Assembly (NCBI GenBank): GCA_001917435.1 | Contig: MNEA01000121.1 | Location: forward strand, 1-40,569 | Origin: Acidobacteria bacterium 13_2_20CM_2_57_6 | Lineage (GTDB): Bacteria > Acidobacteriota > Terriglobia > Acidiferrales > UBA7541 | Length of the DNA stretch: 40,569 nucleotides | Direction of reading: 5' to 3' | Shown: positions 9,005 to 16,079 of the stretch, in pieces | Numbering within the stretch: the stretch's first letter is position 1 | Layout: every line of letters begins with the position of its first letter | The notes under the pieces: generated by a model | The model's database searches: none | Told to the model about the DNA's origin: nothing | The model's input: only the letters and a program-made list of their open reading frames with translations | Program-made: the position numbers and the translations under genes

Positions 9005-9375
9005 ATGACGTTGGAAGAAGCACTGGTGGAAGTATGGCGGCAGGCGCTGGCAGAGGGCGCGGAGAACGTGGAGCTGGACGGGGAGAAGTTCCGTGTGCGC
9101 GAGAGGCCGCGAAAGCATTTGCGCGAGGTGGATTTTGTGTTTCAAGGGGGCCTTCCCGCAAAGCCGTCCGGGATACAAAAATCGAACTGCGCGGGCTGGA
9201 GCAGAATCCGAACACGGAATCGCGGTGGGCAAAATTGGCGCGCGCGGGGCACAAGGTAATGCAATTCCTTTCGGCGGGACGGTATATAGGGGTAGTCGTG
9301 AACGGAAAAGTGACGCTGTATGGCGGGAAGAAGAGTTCAGACAAGCCTGTGAGCCGGAAGAAGATGGGGGAGTGA
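9005..9375 (+). pseudogene. conserved small hypothetical gene broken by a frameshift
   Basis: The N-terminal half is in one frame from ATG 9005 (MTLEEALVEVWRQALAEGAENV ... VDFVFQG, to about 9150). The C-terminal half is in a second frame (IELRGLEQNPNTESRWAKLARAG ... VVVNGKVTLYGG, about 9178-9375). I recognise the combined protein as a roughly 100-residue conserved type in acidobacterial genomes, where the halves are joined in one frame. The shift (net -1) falls between a GGGGG run (9147-9151) and ACAAAAA (about 9174-9181), so slippage or a small indel is likely. The function is unknown. Confidence 0.6.
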
Positions 9376-9392
9376 GGAAAGGGATGGGGAAA

Positions 9393-9420
9393 ACTAGAAA
9401 CTAGAAGGCAGAAACTAGAA
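9393..9420. repeat. heptanucleotide tandem repeat (ACTAGAA)
   Basis: Four consecutive 7-mers: ACTAGAA, ACTAGAA, GGCAGAA, ACTAGAA. Three are identical and one has diverged. The array lies just after the frameshifted small gene. Confidence 0.7.
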
Positions 9421-9515
9421 TGGAGTGGCTGTGCTACCAAAGCTCAAGAGTGAAGCAGGGGACTGAAAGACCGGGAGAGAGGAATTGGCCTGAAGACCCG
9501 CCACAACCGCAGCGC

Positions 9516-9600
9516 AGAGAGATTCCTCACATCCGCAGGCCGACATCCCGCAGGAGGGGAATGCAAGAAAAACCGCCGACCAGCTCCGTTCGGAATGACG
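9516..9600 (-). repeat. dispersed repeat element, copy 1
   Basis: Read on the minus strand it begins CGTCATTCCGAACG and ends GGAATCTCTCT. The same boundaries are seen in copy 2 (9733-9796). The pattern 'GTCATTCCGA ... GAATC(C/T)CTCT' is a widespread intergenic repeat type in several bacterial phyla; its function is unknown. Confidence 0.5.
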
Positions 9601-9732
9601 CGCGGTCGGGCGCGGCTAGGTGGTCCAGAATCAGCGGAACATTGTTTGCCCTGGCCGCGTATCTCTCCTTGCACGAACACCTTGCGGGGAGGACCTTCGG
9701 ATGAAAATGGTTTCTACTTTGCTCAGAGTGGA

Positions 9733-9796
9733 AGAGGGATTTCTGGCTCCGCAAACCCATCCGGAGCGCAAGAAACGCGGTTCGCTCGGAATGACA
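9733..9796 (-). repeat. dispersed repeat element, copy 2
   Basis: Minus-strand sequence begins TGTCATTCCGAGCG and ends GAAATCCCTCT, matching copy 1 at both boundaries with a different interior. Its end (GGAATGACA on the plus strand) contains the ATG at 9791 used as the likely start codon of the NTF2-like gene. Confidence 0.5.
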
Positions 9797-10291
9797 GGCG
9801 TGAGGAGAATGCTGTTGCTGTTGCCACTGCTGGCCTTGTTTGCCAGTCAGGCGGAGGCCCAAGCGGTGCCGCCGCTGGAAAGCATTCAATCCCAGGCGGA
9901 ACTGGACAAAGTCATCACAACACTGGACGCGGCGCTGTTCGATGCCTACAACCGGTGCGACCTGGAAAAGTTCGCCTCCTTTTTCGTCGACGATGTGGAG
10001 TTCTATCACGATCAAGGCGGGGTGACGCTTGGCAGGGAGAAATTGACCGAAAGCGTCAAGAAAAATATCTGCGGCAAAACGACGCGGGAGCTCGTTCCAG
10101 GGACGCTGCAGATCTATTACATGAAGGGCTATGGCGCGGTGGAGATGGGAGTGCATCGCTTCCACCATCCGGGGCATGAAGACACGGAGGGAGTTGGCGA
10201 AGGAAGATTCGTTCATCTGTGGCAATTCAAAGACGGCGCATGGAAGATTACGCGGGTAATCAGCTACGACCACCACGCGGCGGCCAAGTAG
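9791..10291 (+). CDS. secreted SnoaL/NTF2-like protein (DUF4440 type)
   Basis: The 166-aa product has an N-terminal signal peptide (about 1-23: MTGVRRMLLLLPLLALFASQ, cleavage near AEA-QA). The mature domain is NTF2-like: LDAALFDAYNRCDLEKFASFFVDDVEFYHD, then a beta-rich half ending LWQFKDGAWKITRVISYDHH. Such domains are small cone-shaped folds that bind or turn over small molecules; no specific reaction can be assigned. Start choice is uncertain between ATG 9791 and 9809; GAGGAG at 9802-9807 is too close to 9809. The ATG at 9791 lies at the end of a dispersed repeat. Confidence 0.82.
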   Translation: MTGVRRMLLLLPLLALFASQAEAQAVPPLESIQSQAELDKVITTLDAALFDAYNRCDLEKFASFFVDDVEFYHDQGGVTLGREKLTESVKKNICGKTTRELVPGTLQIYYMKGYGAVEMGVHRFHHPGHEDTEGVGEGRFVHLWQFKDGAWKITRVISYDHHAAAK

Positions 10292-10307
10292 GGTGGCGGA
10301 GGCAAGC

Positions 10308-10745
10308 TTAGCCGAGCAGGTCGCCGTATTTTTTCAGAGTGGGCCAAGGGACAGGGAGGTCCGGGAATTTCACGCCGACACTGAATCGCTCGCCAGGCAG
10401 CTTCTGACAGTAAACCACTTTCCCAAAGGCGGCACCGGCATGCAGGGGAGTAACGCGCACCACGTCGCCAGGCTGCCAGGCGCGCTTCGAGAATATGCGA
10501 GCGCCATGCGGACTGATGTTATCGGTGAAGGTCCTCTCTCCATCGGCAGGCGCGCTTAGTAACGGGGCGAGGCGCACCACGACTATGATTGGCAGGCGCC
10601 TTTCGATTCTGCCAGTGGCCCCGTGGTCCAAAGGGATCTCGCTCAGACCTTGATTGGGCAAAACAGAGGCGTGGCGGCGCGCGGATTGGGTTTGCGGACG
10701 GTTATCCAGGTCTTCGGGGACAACCGTCTTACTTTGGCGCGGCAA
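10308..10745 (-). CDS. PilZ-domain protein
   Basis: The 145-aa product carries the PilZ signature: an arginine pair (IERRLP) followed by DNISPHGARIFSK, matching the [D/N]xSxxG motif that contacts cyclic di-GMP. The segment PGDVVRVTPLHAGAAFGKVVYCQ completes the beta-barrel. The first arginine motif is less complete than the canonical RxxxR, so c-di-GMP binding is likely but not certain. The start is TTG (10745) with CCGGAG upstream. The basic N-terminal 45 residues are probably flexible. It is convergent with the NTF2-like gene. Confidence 0.8.
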   Translation of the reverse strand: MPRQSKTVVPEDLDNRPQTQSARRHASVLPNQGLSEIPLDHGATGRIERRLPIIVVVRLAPLLSAPADGERTFTDNISPHGARIFSKRAWQPGDVVRVTPLHAGAAFGKVVYCQKLPGERFSVGVKFPDLPVPWPTLKKYGDLLG

Positions 10746-10911
10746 TGGCTCCGGTGCGTGGTCCAGTGCTGGGTCACTCGATCAGGCAACGGAAAAACCC
10801 GTCAGCTACCTCGCGTCCGTATTCGGTAGCATTTGTAGTTGCCGCTTACAAGCGGTAGAACACCTTAGTACTTTGGTCCCAGTTGGTTGCAGCTACTCAA
10901 CGTAAATTCCG

Positions 10912-10979
10912 TCGCCGCCGGATCTCGCGATTTCCTTTCCGAGCCAAATCCTCCACGAGACTTAGAGTGCCGGCGGCGA
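10912..10979. repeat. 10-bp perfect inverted repeat
   Basis: TCGCCGCCGG (10912-10921) pairs with CCGGCGGCGA (10970-10979) across 48 bp. It lies in the 255-bp spacer upstream of the PilZ gene. There is no U-tract, so it is not an obvious terminator. Confidence 0.4.
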
Positions 10980-11000
10980 AATTCGTGCGGCGATGGCCAG

Positions 11001-11594
11001 CTAGGCCTTGGCATCGGCCAAGGGATCCAGCGCGCCTCGAAGCAAAATGACGATAGGTCTTCCGGTGCGGCCAACGAAGGTGAACTCCAAATCTCCGGAA
11101 TTCTCGACTGCGCCGCGAAATTCGCCGAACTGATTCGTCACGGTTTTGACGACGCTTTCGCGGCCGTCCGTGATGGTAACCTCGACATCGCGGCCAACCA
11201 TCTCCGGATGACTGAGGTCCACCAACTGTCCAGTGATTACAAAGCGATTCTGCTCCGGCTGCGCTTCGATCTGGAAATCGATTTGATAGGGATCAGCGCG
11301 GTAGAGCATTTGCCGGATTCGTATGGATCCGGAGCGAATTCCCACGAGCGCCGGCTGCAAAAAGCTGTCGTATAGCAACTGGATGAGGCCGACTGTTTCC
11401 TGCCGCCTTGCTGCTAAACCAGACATCGCAAACGCCGTCTTGACGGCACGAACCGCTTGCGGCGGTGGCTGGTATTGAGATTCCGCCGCTGCCGTTTTGG
11501 CTACTTTCTGCCAAAGACTTTCCGTCTGTGCGTGATCTTTGCGAGCCCTGTGATTGCCGAGATTAATCCATTCCACAGCCCTGAATTGCAACAT
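11001..11594 (-). CDS. hypothetical protein with carboxypeptidase-regulatory-like C-terminal domain
   Basis: The 197-aa product has no membrane segment or signal peptide. The N-terminal half includes MSGLAARRQETVGLIQLLYDSF, and the C-terminal half is beta-rich (VTGQLVDLSHPEMVGRDVEVTITD, then TVTNQFGEFRGAVENSGDLE), resembling a carboxypeptidase-regulatory/prealbumin-like sandwich. I recall such proteins in acidobacterial genomes but not a known function. ATG 11594 has GGGGGA upstream. It is in the same orientation as the PilZ gene, 255 bp upstream of it. Confidence 0.7.
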   Translation of the reverse strand: MLQFRAVEWINLGNHRARKDHAQTESLWQKVAKTAAAESQYQPPPQAVRAVKTAFAMSGLAARRQETVGLIQLLYDSFLQPALVGIRSGSIRIRQMLYRADPYQIDFQIEAQPEQNRFVITGQLVDLSHPEMVGRDVEVTITDGRESVVKTVTNQFGEFRGAVENSGDLEFTFVGRTGRPIVILLRGALDPLADAKA

Positions 11595-11908
11595 CTACTT
11601 TCCCCCGTTTTGCCTTTTTTCGTGTCGTCTTCGCCGCTCGCCAGCGGACGGGTCAACGCAACTTTCGCCCATGGAAGAAGGAAAATGCAGGCGGAGAAAA
11701 ATATAGATCACAGGTGATGACCCTAGCGGTGTTTCGGGTGAATACCGCAATTTGCAAATGAAAATGGCAAGAAAGTCTTCGACTGGAGGGCCTTGTTCGC
11801 GCAGGCAGTCGAGGCTGACTCCGAAAACCTTGGGTATGGAATGAATGTTTGTTGTTGCGGGCGGAGTTCCCGCGTAGAATCCGCGCAAGTTGCTCTGAGG
11901 GGGACACC
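11595..11908. other. 314-bp spacer between divergent genes
   Basis: It must contain the promoters of the minus-strand hypothetical gene and the plus-strand aminotransferase. I cannot assign convincing -35/-10 pairs or operators. Minus-strand frames here lack ribosome-binding sites and recognisable protein patterns. Confidence 0.5.
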
Positions 11909-13207
11909 ATGATCGATCGCCGAGGATTCTTGTCTTCGTTCGCTGGGCTTGCGGGCACGGCCGGTGCGCTGGGAGTGGTGCCGAAGTGGCATTCGCTGCT
12001 CGAACAGGAAACGCTAAAGCTGCCGGACAGCGCGCTTTACAGTTCGAACGAAGAAGCGTATTGGACCGAACTGCGCAGACAGTTCCTGATTCCGGCTGAC
12101 GAAGTTTATCTCAACAACGGAACGGTGGGATCGTCGCCGATGCCGGTGCTGCGCGCGGTATTCGACGGCTACAACGATACGGAGAAAATGGCGCAGAGCG
12201 ATCCGGAGGATTATCCGATCTGGGGTTACGGCGCATGGAACGAATTTCGCGATCCGTTGGCGGAGTTCGTGGGCGGTACGCGCGATGAACTCGCGCTCGT
12301 GCGCAACGCGACGGAAGCGAACAGCTATATCGCCAACGGACTGGACATGAAGCCGGGCGACGAAGTGTTGATGACCGACCAAGAGCATCCAGGAGGCGAG
12401 CAGCCCTGGAACCTGCGCGCGAAGCGATATGGGATCGTGGTGAAAAAAATCACGCTGCCGAAGCCAGTGCCAAATGCAGCTGCGGTGCTGAATCTTTTCA
12501 ATGATGCCATCACGCCACGGACGCGCGTGCTGTTCTTCAGCCACATCACGACGGCCACCGGCGTGGTCCTGCCGGCGAAGGAACTCAGCGCGCTGGCGCG
12601 TTCAAAGGGGATTCTCTCCGCCGTGGACGGCGCGCACGTGGCGGGAATGATGCGGCTGAACCTGCACGAACTGGGCTGCGACATGTACACATCGAGCCCG
12701 CATAAGTGGCTGCAAGCGCCGAAGGGCAGCGGGTTTCTTTATGTGCGAGACGAGGTGATCGACCGCCTTTGGAACACCATCGTGACTGCCGGGTGGGATG
12801 AGCCGAAGCTGCGCGCGGAGCGCTTCCAACGCATTGGCAGCTCGAACGTGCCGGCCCTTTGGGGAATGCGCGCGGCGTTGCAACTGGCGAATCAAATCGG
12901 GATGGAGAGGATCGAGAAACGGCACCGGCAAATGGCGGACTACATTTTGAAAGAGATGGTTCAGCGCGGGGCGGAGTCCTGGACTTCGCCGGATGCGGCA
13001 CTGCGCTGCGCGATTGCGTCGGTGAACGTGGCGCCGATTCAAATCACGGAAATTGAAAACTGGATGTGGAAGACGAAGAAAATCCGGATTCGCGGAGGCG
13101 GGCCGTCAAAGATTCGCCTCTCGACACCGTACTATTTACTGCGAAAGGACGTGGAACGATATTTAGCGGCTTTCGATGAGTATAAGAAAGGGAAAGCAGC
13201 AGCATGA
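11909..13207 (+). CDS. Tat-exported class V aminotransferase (isopenicillin-N-epimerase-like)
   Basis: The 432-aa PLP enzyme starts at ATG 11909 behind GAGGGGG. The N-terminus MIDRRGFLSSFAGLAGTAG is a twin-arginine signal, so the folded holoenzyme is probably exported. The class V fold signatures are present: LNNGTVGSSP (about 68-77), cofactor-contacting D240 and H243 in SAVDGAHVAGMM, and the Schiff-base lysine K266 in SSPHKWLQAPKG. The relatives are isopenicillin N epimerase and cysteine desulfurase-like proteins; the substrate is unknown. It stands alone, 107 bp ahead of the sensor-kinase remnant. Confidence 0.9.
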   Translation: MIDRRGFLSSFAGLAGTAGALGVVPKWHSLLEQETLKLPDSALYSSNEEAYWTELRRQFLIPADEVYLNNGTVGSSPMPVLRAVFDGYNDTEKMAQSDPEDYPIWGYGAWNEFRDPLAEFVGGTRDELALVRNATEANSYIANGLDMKPGDEVLMTDQEHPGGEQPWNLRAKRYGIVVKKITLPKPVPNAAAVLNLFNDAITPRTRVLFFSHITTATGVVLPAKELSALARSKGILSAVDGAHVAGMMRLNLHELGCDMYTSSPHKWLQAPKGSGFLYVRDEVIDRLWNTIVTAGWDEPKLRAERFQRIGSSNVPALWGMRAALQLANQIGMERIEKRHRQMADYILKEMVQRGAESWTSPDAALRCAIASVNVAPIQITEIENWMWKTKKIRIRGGGPSKIRLSTPYYLLRKDVERYLAAFDEYKKGKAAA

Positions 13208-13245
13208 AAATCCCGCCAAAGACAAGACTTCTCAGCTAGATAATG

Positions 13246-13257
13246 GGAAGCGCTTCC
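13246..13257. promoter_or_regulatory. palindrome GGAAGCGCTTCC, possible LacI-family operator
   Basis: A perfect 12-bp palindrome with the AANCGNTT core typical of LacI/GalR-family operators, located 58 bp before the sensor-kinase start. No LacI-family regulator is in the window, so this is pattern only. Confidence 0.3.
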
Positions 13258-13314
13258 GCCTAAATTTGCCGTTGAAGCACGAGCTTCGCTTCCTGACCGG
13301 GGTCAGAGGAAAGC

Positions 13315-14847
13315 ATGGCGACCTCTCGCAAGATTCTTGTCGTCTCTGCGCTGGCATTGGCTTGCCACTTTGCCGCTCTAGCCGTTCATTCCGCTCTGGC
13401 CAGCAGCATCATTGAATTTGTACTGATTGTTTTGACGGCGGCTGCATGCTTCCAGGCGTCCGGCCGCGCTTCCGGTTTTGCGCGCCGCTTCTGGCGATTA
13501 ATGGGCATTGCGTTTGCGCTGTACTCCGCCGGCCAAGTGCTCGCAACCTATTACGACAGCGTGCTGCACGCATCGCTGAAAGATTGGTGGCCAAGCGACG
13601 TTCTTTTTCTGTATCACGTTGCGCCGATGGCCATGGCGCTCTTCCTGAGTGACGACAGCGTGGAGTCGCGCGTTTACCGGTGGCAGCGCTGGCTTGATTT
13701 TCTGCAAATCGGGATCGTCTCGTTCTCGGCGTATCTCTTTTTCCTTTACGTGCCGATACGCTCGGTGCGGCGGCCGGAAGACATTAACGCCCTCTATTGG
13801 TGGGTATTTACGTGGCGTAACTTCATCCTGGCGTTTACGTTTGTGTTGAGGGCGGTGCTGACAAAGTCGCGACTGGTGAAGTCGCTTTTCGGGCGAATGG
13901 CCATTTTCCTGGTGTTTTTCGGGATCGGTGACTCCCTCTTCGTGTATGCCCAGACATGGCAGGGATTGCAGTTCGGCACGTGGTACGAACTGCTGTGGAC
14001 GATCCCCAGGATGGTGATGGTTTGGCTGGCAACGAGTTGGGTCGCACCCAAAGAACCGGACCCTGCGCTCAAAGAAAGCTCATCCGCGTCCCTGCTGCTC
14101 GCGCAATTCGCGCATATCGCATTCCCCTTATTAGTGTTGGCGATGGCCACGTCGGCGATTGGCCAACAATTGAAACTTGCTGTGGTGGCTGTGCTGGCGT
14201 CGTTCGGCTGTTCCAGTGCGCGATTGCTGCTGAGCCAGCGAGCGCAGAGTGAATTGCTTTCGCAACAAAAACGTTCGGCGGAATCGTTGCGAGCGGCGGA
14301 GGCAAAGTTCCGGGGCTTGCTGGAGTCCGCGCCGGACCCCGTGGTGGTGGTGAATCGAGAAGGGCGAATCGTGCTGGTGAACGCTCAAGCAGAAGAAACG
14401 TTTGGATATCGGCGAGAAGAGTTGTTGGGGCAGCCGATGGACATCTTGGTTCCCGAGAGGCTTCGGGAAAAATGTTTGGAATACCGAACCACCTTCCTCA
14501 GAGGGCCGCAGAGGTCTCCCATGGGAACAACCTTGGAGCTCTGCGGAGTGCGCAGGGAAGGCAGCGAGTTCCCGGTGGAGATTAAGTTGAGCCTGCTGCA
14601 GACGGAAGAGGGCCCGTGGGGGTGTGCGGCGATCCGGGACCTGACAGAGCGGCGAAAACTGGAGCAACGTGCTGGTTTCGCAGCAACCGCAAGATGTGGG
14701 AACCATTTGCGAACGGCATTCCGGGCGCATTCACCTCCTTATCACGGATATGGTCCTGCCGGAGGTGAGCGGGCGCGAGATCGCGAAGCGCGTAGGCGCT
14801 TTGCGGCCGGACGTGAAAGTACTCTTCATGTCGGGCTAGGCGGATGA
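13315..14847 (+). CDS. membrane PAS sensor, truncated hybrid histidine kinase (N-terminal part)
   Basis: ATG 13315 has AGAGGAAA upstream. Residues 1-310 hold about seven or eight membrane spans and form an integral sensor domain. A coiled linker follows (about 300-325, LSQRAQSELLSQQKRSAESL), then a PAS domain (about 325-445: FRGLLESAPDPVVVVNREGRIVLVN ... AAIRDLTERRKLEQ). A histidine-kinase core should come next but is missing. After LEQ the frame is wrong and encodes about 60 residues of junk before stopping. The correct frame resumes as a receiver domain (14669-14971). The gene is therefore a pseudogene or a damaged hybrid kinase lacking HisKA and HATPase domains. Confidence 0.8.
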   Translation: MATSRKILVVSALALACHFAALAVHSALASSIIEFVLIVLTAAACFQASGRASGFARRFWRLMGIAFALYSAGQVLATYYDSVLHASLKDWWPSDVLFLYHVAPMAMALFLSDDSVESRVYRWQRWLDFLQIGIVSFSAYLFFLYVPIRSVRRPEDINALYWWVFTWRNFILAFTFVLRAVLTKSRLVKSLFGRMAIFLVFFGIGDSLFVYAQTWQGLQFGTWYELLWTIPRMVMVWLATSWVAPKEPDPALKESSSASLLLAQFAHIAFPLLVLAMATSAIGQQLKLAVVAVLASFGCSSARLLLSQRAQSELLSQQKRSAESLRAAEAKFRGLLESAPDPVVVVNREGRIVLVNAQAEETFGYRREELLGQPMDILVPERLREKCLEYRTTFLRGPQRSPMGTTLELCGVRREGSEFPVEIKLSLLQTEEGPWGCAAIRDLTERRKLEQRAGFAATARCGNHLRTAFRAHSPPYHGYGPAGGERARDREARRRFAAGRESTLHVGLGG

Positions 14848-14971
14848 GGCGTTGGTCCACAGTCATGGCTTCGACGGGAAGTTCGAGTTTCTGCAGAAGC
14901 CGTTCTCCTCGGTGACCCTCACGGCAAGAATCCGCGAAGTCCTGGACGCGGACGGATTCAATTTGCCTTGA
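14669..14971 (+). pseudogene. receiver-domain remnant of the broken hybrid histidine kinase
   Basis: In the frame offset by +1 from the sensor ORF, the sequence reads LVSQQ, then HSGRIHLLITDMVLPEVSG, REIAKRVGALRPDVKVLFMSG, a TAG stop at 14837-14839, then ADEALVHSHGFDGKFEFLQKPF and STOP at 14971. This is a CheY-like receiver: phospho-acceptor Asp in LLITDMVLP and conserved Lys in LQKPF. The TAG stands where receivers typically have Tyr (MSGY). LVSQQ is what normally opens the kinase domain, so the whole HisKA-HATPase core appears deleted between it and the receiver. Confidence 0.75.
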
Positions 14972-15020
14972 GCAGAAACGAGGCCGCCGACCTGGCGCTC
15001 CGAAGAGCCTGGTGCGTTTC

Positions 15021-15050
15021 TTGACCCTGCGCGCAAGGGTCGAATACACT
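15021..15050 (+). promoter_or_regulatory. candidate promoter of the rpmH operon
   Basis: TTGACC (15021-15026) and TACACT (15045-15050) are separated by 18 bp and resemble a sigma-70-type pair, about 115 bp before the rpmH start. A GACCCT/AGGGTC inverted repeat overlaps the -35 side. Inference from pattern only. Confidence 0.45.
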
Positions 15051-15164
15051 ACTAAATTCGGAATCAGCCGCTGAAGCTGCTAATGGGCTGTTCTGCCGTT
15101 GCGGGTGAAAGAAACCACCCCGCGATTGCGTACTACCTATCGCAAGCAACAAAGGGGGATTGTT

Positions 15165-15305
15165 TTGCCAAAGCGCACGTTTCAACCGCGACGCCGCCGA
15201 CGCGCTAAGACGCACGGCTTCCGCGTTCGCATGAAGACCAAGGGCGGCCGCAAAGTGCTGGCGGCGCGCCGCAAGAAGGGACGCCATCGGCTCACCCCCG
15301 AATAA
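15165..15305 (+). CDS. rpmH: 50S ribosomal protein bL34
   Basis: The 46-aa, very basic product [20 protein letters not shown]...[20 protein letters not shown] is nearly identical to the universal bL34 pattern. The start is TTG at 15165, set by the fixed length of the family and by AGGGGG 6 nt upstream; an upstream in-frame GTG at 15102 would add 21 non-family residues. It is the first gene of the rpmH-rnpA-yidD-yidC-jag cluster. In many bacteria dnaA lies just upstream, but here a broken sensor kinase does. Confidence 0.97.
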   Translation: MPKRTFQPRRRRRAKTHGFRVRMKTKGGRKVLAARRKKGRHRLTPE

Positions 15306-15333
15306 TGCGGGGAACAAGCTGCGTGCTCCTGGT

Positions 15334-15678
15334 TTGAATGTGCGCGGGAATCGGTTTCCGCGCGAAGCACGGCTGGTGCGGCGCGGAGAGTTTGATGCCG
15401 TGTACCGCGCTGGAAAGCGCCGTTCGAGTTCCCACTTTACAGTTTTCTTTCGCGCCAACGAACTGCCGCAGAGCCGTTTCGGCTTCAGCATCAAGAAGGC
15501 CCTGGGCGGCGCGGTAGTGCGCAATCGGATCCGGCGGCGCTTGCGCGAGATGGTGCGCTGCCACCGGCTGGAGATACCCGCAGGATGGGACATCGTCATT
15601 CACCCGAAGAGTTCGGTGGCACGCGCGGAGTTTGCAGCGCTGACCGTGGATTTGTTGCGCCTCTTGAAGAACGTGTGA
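15334..15678 (+). CDS. rnpA: ribonuclease P protein component
   Basis: The 114-aa basic protein binds RNase P RNA to mature tRNA 5' ends. The family signature is visible: RFGFSIKKALGGAVVRNRIR, with RNRIRRRLRE, and an aromatic/hydrophobic N-terminal cleft (HFTVFFRAN). Start is TTG 15334 or GTG 15340 in the same frame; neither has a strong ribosome-binding site. It follows rpmH by 28 nt, the usual arrangement. Confidence 0.94.
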   Translation: MNVRGNRFPREARLVRRGEFDAVYRAGKRRSSSHFTVFFRANELPQSRFGFSIKKALGGAVVRNRIRRRLREMVRCHRLEIPAGWDIVIHPKSSVARAEFAALTVDLLRLLKNV

Positions 15679-15743
15679 TGCATTCCTATGTTGAAGCGCG
15701 GCTTGCGTCGCCCGCTTCCTCTGATCTTAGCGGACAAACGGGC

Positions 15744-15760
15744 GGGGCAAGCTTCGCCCC
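15744..15760. repeat. near-palindromic element GGGGC-AAGCTT-CGCCCC
   Basis: An almost perfect palindrome centred on AAGCTT, one base short of full symmetry, in a context (GGGGCAAGCTTCGCCCCTAC) that I recognise from dispersed GC-rich repeats in acidobacterial genomes. It sits between rnpA and the conserved part of yidD. Confidence 0.55.
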
Positions 15761-15803
15761 TACACAGGTTGCGACGATTCGAAGCGCAGAACGAACTATC
15801 CCC

Positions 15804-16079
15804 GTGCGCGGCGCACTGTTTGCGCTGCGATTCTACAAAGCCTATTTGTCAATTTTGTTTGCCGGGAGCTGCCGCTTTGAGCCGACGTGTTCGCGCTATG
15901 CCTACGAGGCGATTGAACGATTTGGCGTCATGCGGGGGATTTGGCTGGGGCTGAAGCGGCTGCTGCGCTGTCATCCGCTCTCGCGCAGATTTGGTTACGA
16001 CCCGGTTCCGGAGAAATGGGAAGAGATGCCAACGAATTCAACTGCATCAGAAGTGTTGCGCCCTGAGTCGCACTCATGA
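15804..16079 (+). CDS. yidD: membrane protein insertion efficiency factor YidD
   Basis: The conserved YidD body is clear: LRFYKAYLSILFAGSCRFEPT, then CSRYAYEAIERFGVMRGIWLG, LKRLLRCHPLS, and FGYDPVPEKW. YidD is a small membrane-associated protein that helps YidC insert proteins. Two starts are possible. GTG 15804 gives 91 aa, close to the family length, and begins RGALFALRFYK as expected. ATG 15678, overlapping the rnpA stop (TGATG), would add 42 residues, part of which is the palindromic repeat. I prefer GTG. The 3' end overlaps yidC by 4 bp (ATGA). Confidence 0.92.
   Translation: MRGALFALRFYKAYLSILFAGSCRFEPTCSRYAYEAIERFGVMRGIWLGLKRLLRCHPLSRRFGYDPVPEKWEEMPTNSTASEVLRPESHS

Larger units (their letters stand above)
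9376..9790. other. 415-bp repeat-bearing spacer
   Basis: No convincing gene is seen. It holds a heptamer tandem repeat (9393-9420) and two related dispersed elements (9516-9600 and 9733-9796), listed separately. Long minus-strand frames through this stretch are shadows of the NTF2-like gene and the repeats. Confidence 0.6.

Noticed and set aside
9527..10276. 249-aa minus-strand ORF
   Set aside because: It overlaps the NTF2-like gene, which has a signal peptide and domain pattern, and it spans the dispersed repeats.
14972..15164. oriC or DnaA-box cluster upstream of rpmH
   Set aside because: No TTATCCACA-like boxes were seen; only a promoter-like pair is present.
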